Below, piece after piece: positions 31,540 to 38,856 of a DNA stretch of 64,000 bases. Every line of letters begins with the position of its first letter. Position 1 is the stretch's first letter. A model generated the notes under the pieces. That model saw nothing but the letters and a program-made list of their open reading frames with translations. It ran no database searches and was not told the DNA's origin. The stretch covers positions 62,001 to 126,000 of the forward strand of contig JAUNOS010000003.1 in NCBI GenBank assembly GCA_030537075.1, read 5' to 3'. Both the position numbers and the translations under genes were made by a program. This stretch comes from Candidatus Saccharimonadota bacterium. GTDB lineage: Bacteria; Patescibacteriota; Saccharimonadia; Saccharimonadales; Saccharimonadaceae.

Positions 31540-31923
31540 ATGACACAAACACTAAACGAACTTATTTTTCTAATGAATTATTCACGATCCACCACATTCA
31601 CCCCTCGTCGTCCTGGTCCGCAGATGCGTCGCAATCAAAATGCGACACGCTTTCAATCGCAGACGAAACTTGGCCCTGTGGCACACACGGTGCTGGTGGC
31701 ATTGATGATAACAGTACTGGGGCTGATCTATTTGACGCAGGCAACCAAGACGACGGCATATAGCTATGAGGTTGAGCAGTTAGACCAGCAGCTGAGCGAA
31801 TTGACTATCAAAAAATCAGAACTGGAAGTGCAGAATGCTCGGCTGACATCGCTCGAGAAGGTGAAACACAGCAATGTTGCGACGACAATGACGACACCTA
31901 CTGCAACGCAACATGCTCGCTAG
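31540..31923 (+). CDS. FtsL-like bitopic division protein
   Basis: 127 aa (an ATG at 31573 is an alternative start). A polar, Arg-rich cytoplasmic N-terminus precedes one TM helix (about 47-67) and an outside coiled coil (about 76-107, EVEQLDQQLSELTIKKSELE) ending in a Thr-rich tail. FtsL/DivIC proteins are recognised by this layout and by position between rsmH and ftsI, not by sequence. It would recruit FtsQ and activate FtsWI. Confidence 0.7.
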   Translation: MTQTLNELIFLMNYSRSTTFTPRRPGPQMRRNQNATRFQSQTKLGPVAHTVLVALMITVLGLIYLTQATKTTAYSYEVEQLDQQLSELTIKKSELEVQNARLTSLEKVKHSNVATTMTTPTATQHAR

Positions 31924-31955
31924 GCGGTAAAAAATGATACAATAAAGTAAGCAGT

Positions 31956-33698
31956 ATGAATCATCAGCTCACTCGCTCACGAACCGGCATACTCGCTATC
32001 ATTCTCTTGGGGGTGATGGCGATTTTTGTGCTGAGGCTGTTTTACCTGCAGATCATTAAGCATAGCGAATATGTGTCGCTCGCACAGGCTGGTCAGCAGC
32101 GAAGTTTCACGATACCCGCGGAGCGAGGGAAGATTTATATGATGGATGGCAAGACGCCAGTGCCGGTGGTGTTAAACCAAGTGGTGTACACGGTTGTTGC
32201 CGATCCGAAGACGGTCGAGGAAGGGAAGCGGGCCGAGATCATCGCTACCCTTAGGGAGGTTGCAGGCGGTGAGCTATCTGAGACTGCTGAGCGACGGCTG
32301 GCGAATACAAAGTCGCGTTATGAAGTGCTGGCGCGCGGCATTACACGCACGCAGGCTGAAAAGCTCAAGGAGAAGAATTTTGCGGGGATTTTGCTGCAGC
32401 GAGGGACAGTGCGGCGTTATCCAGAGGAGCAGCTCGCAGCACAGGTGCTCGGCTTCGTGAACGCTGAAGGGAAGGGCCAGTATGGCGTGGAGGGTGGCCT
32501 CGATGAGCGCCTTAGAGGGCGAGACGGGCTGCTCAAGACGGTGACTGATGTGCGTAACGTCCCCCTAACGCTGAATAAGAATAATATACGCGTTGCTGCG
32601 AAGCCGGGTGAGCAGATGGTGTTGTCGATTGACCGCAACATACAGAGTTATAGTGAGGAGGCGCTGAAGCGAGGTTTGGAGCGGGCGCGGGCGACTGAGG
32701 GGAGCGTCCTGGTGATGAACCCGCGCAATGGTCAGGTGCTAGCGATGGCAAACTATCCAACCTATAATCCAGCTGACTATGCCAAGCAGAAGGACGGCAA
32801 GGTTTTTGTCAATACGACGGCGATGACGCCCTTTGAGCCAGGGTCTATCGTCAAGGCCTTTAGCGTCGCGACAGGTATTGACAAGGGGGTGATCACCCCG
32901 CAGTCGACATATGTAAATACTGACTGCACCAAGGTGGGCGACCGAACGATGTGTAATGCACTACGAGGCATGAACGGGACGTTGACGATGCAACAGGCGC
33001 TGAATAACTCATTGAATGTGGGGATGATCACTATCGCGCGGCGACTGGGGGATGGTACGAATATCACACTAGGTGCCCGCCAGACATTGCACGAGTATTA
33101 TCATGATAAATTTGGCTTCGGACGGGCGACCGATATCGAACTTGCTGAAGGGACGGGTTTTCTGGCGCGGCCTGATGCGCCGGGTGCGGAGGTTAATTAT
33201 GCAAATATCACCTTTGGCCAAGGGGTGAATATGACCATGCTGCAGGCCTCAGCGGCGTTCTGCTCCATTATTAATGGCGGCACCTATTACCAGCCGACAG
33301 TCGTGGCGGGCAAACTTGACGAGCAGGGTACACTCACCCCGCACACCTCTGTAGCGCTGCGGCGGACCATTTCTGAACGCTCGTCAGTTACGATGCGGGG
33401 GATGTTGACGGCGGCGCGGGGTGCGCTCGTTAAGGGGGCGCCTGACCGGGCTGGGTATGAAATTGGTGGCAAGACGGGGACGGCCGAGGCGCTGGTAAAT
33501 GGCACCTACACTATGGATGAGACGGTCGCGACCTATATCGGCTATGGTGGCGCAAATCAGCCTGAATATGTCATAATGGTACGTGTCGCAACGCCTGGGA
33601 AGCGACTAAGGCTCCAGGGAAATGCTGATGCCGCACCAATTTTTACGGACATCTCCAACTGGATGATTGATTATATGAAATTAGCACCAAAGGGGTAG
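31956..33698 (+). CDS. ftsI: Penicillin-binding protein, FtsI/PBP2-type transpeptidase
   Basis: 580 aa class B PBP. An N-terminal TM (about 11-32) is followed by a dimerisation/pedestal domain (RGKIYMMDG ... RRYPEEQLAAQVLGFVN) and a transpeptidase domain with SxxK in EPGSIVKAF, SxN in NNSLNVGM and KTGT in GGKTGTAEA. It cross-links septal peptidoglycan with FtsW, whose gene is two downstream. -10 TACAAT lies 12 nt before the ATG. Confidence 0.93.
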   Translation: MNHQLTRSRTGILAIILLGVMAIFVLRLFYLQIIKHSEYVSLAQAGQQRSFTIPAERGKIYMMDGKTPVPVVLNQVVYTVVADPKTVEEGKRAEIIATLREVAGGELSETAERRLANTKSRYEVLARGITRTQAEKLKEKNFAGILLQRGTVRRYPEEQLAAQVLGFVNAEGKGQYGVEGGLDERLRGRDGLLKTVTDVRNVPLTLNKNNIRVAAKPGEQMVLSIDRNIQSYSEEALKRGLERARATEGSVLVMNPRNGQVLAMANYPTYNPADYAKQKDGKVFVNTTAMTPFEPGSIVKAFSVATGIDKGVITPQSTYVNTDCTKVGDRTMCNALRGMNGTLTMQQALNNSLNVGMITIARRLGDGTNITLGARQTLHEYYHDKFGFGRATDIELAEGTGFLARPDAPGAEVNYANITFGQGVNMTMLQASAAFCSIINGGTYYQPTVVAGKLDEQGTLTPHTSVALRRTISERSSVTMRGMLTAARGALVKGAPDRAGYEIGGKTGTAEALVNGTYTMDETVATYIGYGGANQPEYVIMVRVATPGKRLRLQGNADAAPIFTDISNWMIDYMKLAPKG

Positions 33699-33699
33699 T

Positions 33700-34737
33700 A
33701 TGCATACGATAGTACAGACGTTAACAAATGAATTGACACACATCTTTTTGTTGAGTGTGGGGGCTTTTGTCTTAGCAATGATGCTTACGCCAGCATATAC
33801 GTTCGTGGCGTATCGTTATCAATTTTGGAAGCGGCAGCGTACGGCGGCGGTGACGGGTGAACAGCTGCAGGTGTTTAATGAGCTGCACAAGAAGAAATTG
33901 CAGCGTAATATTCCGACCATGGCGGGTATCATCGGTGTGGTATCGGTCACGGCGGTGACGCTACTGTTCAATCTTGACCGGGCGCAGACCTGGTTGCCGC
34001 TCGCGGCATTCGTTGGCGGGGCGGCGGTCGGGTTGATCGATGATTATCTCAATATTTTTGGCACGAACAAGAAGGATGCTGGGCTGCGCGCTCCAGTGAA
34101 ATTTGCTCTGATCACCGGTATCGGGCTGGCGCTCGGCTGGTTTTTCTTTGCGAAGTTAGGTGTTCAGGCTTTTCATGTGCCATTTGTCGGTGACGTGGCG
34201 GTTGGCTGGCTTATCATCCCGCTCTTCGCCTTCGCGGTGGTGGCGACTGGAAATGCAGTCAACATCTCTGATGGGCTTGATGGTTTGGCGGGCGGTCTTC
34301 TGACTATTAGCTTTGCGACCTTTGGTGTTATCGCGCTACTGCAGGGTAACTTTATGCTGGCGGGCTTTTGTTTCACGGTCGTCGGAGTGCTGCTAAGCTA
34401 CCTGTGGTTTAATATCTATCCGGCACGCTTTTTCATGGGTGATGTCGGCAGTTTTGCGTATGGGGTTGCGCTTGGCGTGGTGGCGATGCTGACGGACTCA
34501 TTGTTGCTGCTGCCAGTCATCGGATTGTTGTTCGTCATCGAGGCGGGATCAAGCGCGCTGCAGATCATGAGTAAAAAGCTGTTTGGACGGAAGATTTTCC
34601 TCTCAGCTCCCATTCACCACCATCTCGAGGCTAAAGGGTGGCCAGAGACGAAGGTTACGATGCGCTTTTGGGTGATCGCTTGCGTGGTAGCGTTTATTGG
34701 CTTCTTGTTGGCGCTCGCCGGGGGGCACATTGCGTAA
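33700..34737 (+). CDS. mraY: Phospho-N-acetylmuramoyl-pentapeptide transferase MraY
   Basis: 345 aa with about ten TM helices. Family motifs: KKKLQRNIPTMAGI, GLIDDYLNIF (catalytic Asp pair), AVNISDGLDGLAGG, YPARFFMGDVGS and APIHHHLE. It transfers phospho-MurNAc-pentapeptide to undecaprenyl phosphate, giving lipid I. It starts 1 nt after ftsI ends. The murD/murF genes usually flanking mraY are absent here. Confidence 0.95.
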   Translation: MHTIVQTLTNELTHIFLLSVGAFVLAMMLTPAYTFVAYRYQFWKRQRTAAVTGEQLQVFNELHKKKLQRNIPTMAGIIGVVSVTAVTLLFNLDRAQTWLPLAAFVGGAAVGLIDDYLNIFGTNKKDAGLRAPVKFALITGIGLALGWFFFAKLGVQAFHVPFVGDVAVGWLIIPLFAFAVVATGNAVNISDGLDGLAGGLLTISFATFGVIALLQGNFMLAGFCFTVVGVLLSYLWFNIYPARFFMGDVGSFAYGVALGVVAMLTDSLLLLPVIGLLFVIEAGSSALQIMSKKLFGRKIFLSAPIHHHLEAKGWPETKVTMRFWVIACVVAFIGFLLALAGGHIA

Positions 34738-36016
34738 AAAAAGTGCAGGAGCGGCCCTGGCGGGGGTGGTGCGGCGACATCGACCGATGTACTATATTGT
34801 GCTATTTATGGGGCTATTGCTCATGCTGGGGCTGGTCGTCATGTATGCACTGGGACCGCAGCGTGCTAATGTGATGAATTTTACCCACGGCACGAATTAT
34901 AGCGATACCTTTTTCTTTCATAAGCAGCTGGTGAGCGTGATCATTTCGGTCGTGGCATTTTCGGTGGCTGCTATGGTACCGTATCGATGGATCACAGAGC
35001 GGCGGGCGCGGCAACTGTTTTTCGTGGGCTTGGCGGCCTGCGTGCTGCTCGTGGTGTGCGGAGCGGTGCTTCATCTGCCATTTGCTAGCGATACAAATGG
35101 TGCGTATCGTTGGTTTTACCTCGGTGGTATCGGTAGTTTTCAGCCGTCAGAACTGCTGAAGTTTGGCATCCTTGTCTTTATCGCCAGTTTTCTCGCCCGG
35201 CGTTATCAGCAGGGCAAAATTAATGACTTACAAGAGACGCTCATCCCGCTGGGCATTATTATGGCGGTATCGATGTTTGTGGTGGTGGTTCTGCAAAAGG
35301 ACCTTGGAACGGGTATATCGATGGTGGCGATCGTGCTGTCTATTTTGGCAGTTTCAGGTATGGAGTGGAAGATTTTAGCGAAAATTCTGGCAATCCTCGG
35401 CGTTGCCGCCCTGGTGCTCACGTTTTCGTCGCCACACCGTATCGAGCGCGTTATGACTTTTATCCAGGGCGATAGTCATCAGACCGGCGAGGGGGCTGAT
35501 GATACTTATCACATCCAGCAGGCTCGCATCGCCATCGGGTCGGGTGGGCTGATGGGGCTCGGTATCGGCAAAAGTGTCCAGGCCACTGGATATCTACCAG
35601 AGGCTATCAATGACTCAATCTTTGCCATCATGGGTGAAACCTTTGGGTTTGTGGGTCTGGTCGCTATCTTAGCGCTATTTACTGCCTTGCTGCTGTGTCT
35701 GCTGAAGGTAGCGTCGCGCCTGGCGGATATGCGATTGAGACTGATGGCGGCTGGGGTATTCGGCTGGGTGGCGTCGCATGTGGTGATGAATATCGCCTCG
35801 ATGACTGGCGTTATGCCGATGACTGGCATATCGCTGCCACTCCTTAGTTACGGTGGAACGAGCATGTTATTTATCGCGGCGGCATTGGGCTTGGTGTTTC
35901 AATTATCAGCATATACAGCACACAAACCATTGATGGAAGGAGAGGGCGGTGGCAAAGATCTTGGCGGTCGGCGGCGGCTCGGGCGGACACGTAACGCCCG
36001 TAGTGGCCGTCTGTAA
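34730..36016 (+). CDS. ftsW: Lipid II polymerase FtsW (SEDS family)
   Basis: 428 aa from a TTG at 34730 that overlaps the mraY stop; the ATG at 34787 is the alternative. There are about ten TM segments with SEDS motifs: FQPSELLKFG, QKDLGTG, IAIGSGGLMGLGIGKS, NDSIFAIMGETFGF and GISLPLLSYGGTSM. It polymerises glycan strands with FtsI at the septum. The basic C-terminal tail overlaps the first 68 nt of murG. Confidence 0.92.
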   Translation: MRKKSAGAALAGVVRRHRPMYYIVLFMGLLLMLGLVVMYALGPQRANVMNFTHGTNYSDTFFFHKQLVSVIISVVAFSVAAMVPYRWITERRARQLFFVGLAACVLLVVCGAVLHLPFASDTNGAYRWFYLGGIGSFQPSELLKFGILVFIASFLARRYQQGKINDLQETLIPLGIIMAVSMFVVVVLQKDLGTGISMVAIVLSILAVSGMEWKILAKILAILGVAALVLTFSSPHRIERVMTFIQGDSHQTGEGADDTYHIQQARIAIGSGGLMGLGIGKSVQATGYLPEAINDSIFAIMGETFGFVGLVAILALFTALLLCLLKVASRLADMRLRLMAAGVFGWVASHVVMNIASMTGVMPMTGISLPLLSYGGTSMLFIAAALGLVFQLSAYTAHKPLMEGEGGGKDLGGRRRLGRTRNARSGRL

Positions 36017-37115
36017 AGAGTTGCGTAAAGTAGGGGATGACGAACTGCGTTTTTGGTGCGACAAGAAGTTTGGAACGAGGGCGCGAGGCATATTTAAAAA
36101 GTTTGATGAGACCATCCCGGTGGAGTTTATTATGGCGGGCAAGCTTCGCCGCTATCACGGCAAGAGTATGGCTTTTCATCTCCATCCATCAATTCTCCTG
36201 CCGAATCTACGCGATATGCTTCTGGTGGTTGGCGGCTTTTTGCAGAGCGTCTACAAATTACTACGCTGGCGGCCTGATGTTATCTTTATCAAGGGCGGCT
36301 ACGTCTGTCTGCCGGTCGGCTATGCAGCACGCTTTTTAAAAATCCCATTCGTCATCCACGACTCCGACGCGCATCCCGGGCTGACCAATCGGCTCCTTGC
36401 GCGATTTGCGGCAAATATTGGCACAGGAGCACCGCTGGAATATTACAATTACCCAGCGGTGAAGGCGACATATGTCGGTATACCGGTGGCGGCCGAGTTT
36501 CGGCCATATAGCGAGGCAGAGCGTCGTGCGCTGAAGGAGAAGCTGGGATTTCGGGCCGATCGTCCTTTGGTGGTGGCGACGGGCGGTGGTCTCGGTGCGG
36601 TGCGCATCAATGAAGCGATGGTGGCGGCGCGAGAGCAGCTGCTGGCAGAGGCGTCGGTGTATCTTATTTCTGGGCATCATCAATTCGAGGAGTTGCAGCA
36701 GCGTGTGCCCACCCAGGGTGATTGGCGGCTTGATGCGTTCGTGCACCAGGGGATGGCAGAGGTGCTGGCGGCGGCGGATGTGGTGGTCGCTCGTGCCGGG
36801 GCCACTACGCTATTGGAGTTGGCGGCGCTCCACAAGCCGACGATTATCGTGCCAAATGGCATGCTGACGGCCGGTCATCAGCTAAAGAATGCTAAGGTGT
36901 ATCAGGATGCCTTGGCGGCGGTTATCGTGACTGAGCAGGAGCTTGAAAAGTCGTCGGACGTCTTGGCGCAGAAAATACTCACCATCATCCGTTCGCCGAA
37001 AATCATGGCGGGGCTGGGCAAGAATTTTGGTGCTTTTGCGAAACCAGATGCAGCCAAGGATATGGCGCAGATGCTGCTGACGGTCATTCGGCGGCAGGGG
37101 AGGCGACGACGGTGA
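35949..37115 (+). CDS. murG: UDP-GlcNAc:lipid I GlcNAc transferase MurG
   Basis: 388 aa from GTG 35949, starting inside ftsW. GT-B fold: the N-terminal VGGGSGGHVTPVVAV loop, HDSDAHPGLTNRLLARFA, and the C-terminal donor site VATGGGLGAVRINEA ... VVARAGATTLLELAALHKPTIIVPNG. It makes lipid II on the inner membrane face. The C-terminus is Arg-rich. It overlaps ftsQ by 4 nt. Confidence 0.94.
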   Translation: MAKILAVGGGSGGHVTPVVAVCKELRKVGDDELRFWCDKKFGTRARGIFKKFDETIPVEFIMAGKLRRYHGKSMAFHLHPSILLPNLRDMLLVVGGFLQSVYKLLRWRPDVIFIKGGYVCLPVGYAARFLKIPFVIHDSDAHPGLTNRLLARFAANIGTGAPLEYYNYPAVKATYVGIPVAAEFRPYSEAERRALKEKLGFRADRPLVVATGGGLGAVRINEAMVAAREQLLAEASVYLISGHHQFEELQQRVPTQGDWRLDAFVHQGMAEVLAAADVVVARAGATTLLELAALHKPTIIVPNGMLTAGHQLKNAKVYQDALAAVIVTEQELEKSSDVLAQKILTIIRSPKIMAGLGKNFGAFAKPDAAKDMAQMLLTVIRRQGRRRR

Positions 37116-38020
37116 GCCCTCTCTTCCAGAAAAAACCCGTCCCGACGAGACGGCAAATTGCGGCGGCACGTCAGGCTGATTTACAGGACGACACGACGCT
37201 TCATGCGGCATATCGCCGCAACCAGATGTTAAATACACGCCACACCGCAACCCCTGTCGAAACATCGGAGCGAACGACGCAGCATCGGCAGGCCGACAGG
37301 CGACGACGCCTCATCAGGCGCTTGGGGGTGCTGCTGATGTTCATGGTAGTGGTTCTCGGTCTCTTGTGGCAGTTGGCATTGAATATATCCGTACAGACGC
37401 CAGATGCGGCGAGCGCCAAAGAGGCCGACCGTTATGCAGCGACCCTACGGCGGTACTATGAGACGCGACCTTTGGAGCGATTTCGCTTCTTACTGGATGG
37501 TTCAGCGCTGACAGAATTTTTTGCAACCCACGCACCAGAGGTAAAATCGGTTCGCGTTGAGGAGTCTGGTGTGGCAACTGCTGCCTTGAAGTTGACGTTT
37601 CGCCAGCCTGTAGCGCAGTGGTCGGCTGGCGAAAAAAAGCTATTTGTGGACGCGGAGGGTGTCACGTTCGCTCGTAGCTACACTGCAGGACCAACCATCA
37701 CGGTGAAAGATCTGAGTGGCGCAAACGCTGAGGCTGGCCAAGAAGTCGTGAATGCCCGGTTTTTGAGCTTTCTTGGCCAGGTTGTCGCCCAGTTTAAACA
37801 GCATGGTCTGATCGTGACTGAGGTGTCACTTCCTCCTGGTACGGTTCGACAGGTTGCATTTTCTCTAGAGGGTAAGCCGTACAGTGTCCGTATGGCAATT
37901 GATCGCACTGCCGAGGCTCAGGTGGGGCAGGCGGTGAAGGCGATGCAGCACCTCGATGGGCGCGGTGAGCGACCGAGCTACCTAGATGTGCGCGTTGACC
38001 AGAAGGTGTTTTACCGGTAA
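37112..38020 (+). CDS. ftsQ: Cell division protein FtsQ/DivIB
   Basis: 302 aa from GTG 37112. A long, positively charged cytoplasmic N-terminus (about 1-68) precedes one TM (about 70-90) and a POTRA/FtsQ-like outside domain (about 115-300: ETRPLERFRFLLDG, VKSVRVEESG). Identity rests on topology, the POTRA-like pattern and the position at the end of the dcw cluster. It is the last gene; ftsA and ftsZ do not follow. Confidence 0.75.
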   Translation: MSPLFQKKPVPTRRQIAAARQADLQDDTTLHAAYRRNQMLNTRHTATPVETSERTTQHRQADRRRRLIRRLGVLLMFMVVVLGLLWQLALNISVQTPDAASAKEADRYAATLRRYYETRPLERFRFLLDGSALTEFFATHAPEVKSVRVEESGVATAALKLTFRQPVAQWSAGEKKLFVDAEGVTFARSYTAGPTITVKDLSGANAEAGQEVVNARFLSFLGQVVAQFKQHGLIVTEVSLPPGTVRQVAFSLEGKPYSVRMAIDRTAEAQVGQAVKAMQHLDGRGERPSYLDVRVDQKVFYR

Positions 38021-38856
38021 ATCTGATCCTGAGTGATCTCATCGAGAGTGGGCAAGGGTACACTTCTCTCGAGTGCTCTAGTTCTCTTTTTGTTCTCATT
38101 GGGTAATTTGTAAAAAACTATATTGTAATATAAAAATTACCAAAAAGCAAATAGGGGGGTGGGGAGCGGGAAAGGAGAGCGGGGGAATAAAAACAGAAAA
38201 AAGTCAAATATAGCACATAGCTTAAAGCAGCTACATGATGTCATGATGTGGAAAAATCGACAACAGGCTCGGCTGGCTGCTGGGGTGTCTTCGGTCTGGC
38301 GAGGGCCCCCGAGCGAGGCTGGGCGTAATTGGCAGTGTCGACATGACAGTGATATGTTTTTGAGTTGATGCGTTCTTGGCGGTGGGTGTCATGCGTAAAC
38401 CCCCCGCTCGCAATGAATGTTGCCATGTATATCGGACTTTGTGTGCTGATGGCGCTACGATGGCTTATATAGTGGCGACGATGTATTCTATTACGTAAAA
38501 GCTACCTTGTGCGACATTAAGTTTATATCCGAAAGATGATTACTCATACGTCCCCTGCGGCCTGTTATTGTGGTATTTTTGGTGTTTGGCTTTTATGTAT
38601 ATAGGTTGCTGTGCCGTGTTACCCTCTCGTCCCATTGACCTACGTCAGTTTTTGTCATTTGCCGTGTCTGACTGCTCGGCTTTTATGTATGTGCTCACTA
38701 TGCGCTATCTGCCGACTTGTCGCTCTTGTCTGAGTGAGTTTTCAGCGAAAAATGCATGTACATGCCATGGGTTGAATGAGGCAGCCGTTTAAGTTCTCTT
38801 TTTGTTCTACTCTGTTTGCCTATTATCATAAAGTGGCCGCATACAAGGCAGGGGGT
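38021..38856. other. Gene-free region of about 840 bp between convergent genes
   Basis: No convincing ORF. Visible structure: a hairpin-like repeat CGAGAG/CTCTCG (38044-38071) followed by a T-run after ftsQ; a perfect 17-bp direct repeat AGTTCTCTTTTTGTTCT at 38080-38096 and 38792-38808, flanking about 700 bp; an AT-rich inverted repeat GGTAATTT (38102-38109) / AAATTACC (38134-38141); a G-rich tract with four G-runs (38154-38185); and a 13-bp direct repeat GGCTTTTATGTAT (38588-38600, 38678-38690). The content between is of unknown nature (ncRNA, decayed element or chromosomal landmark). Confidence 0.5.

Noticed and set aside
38154-38185. G-quadruplex candidate
   Set aside because: Four G-runs exist, but one loop is about 10 nt and nothing else supports folding; kept only as a note in the region description.
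38568-38792. 74-codon Cys-rich ORF in the gene-free region
   Set aside because: No SD or -10 at the start; odd Cys/Met content and repeats at nucleotide level make coding unlikely.
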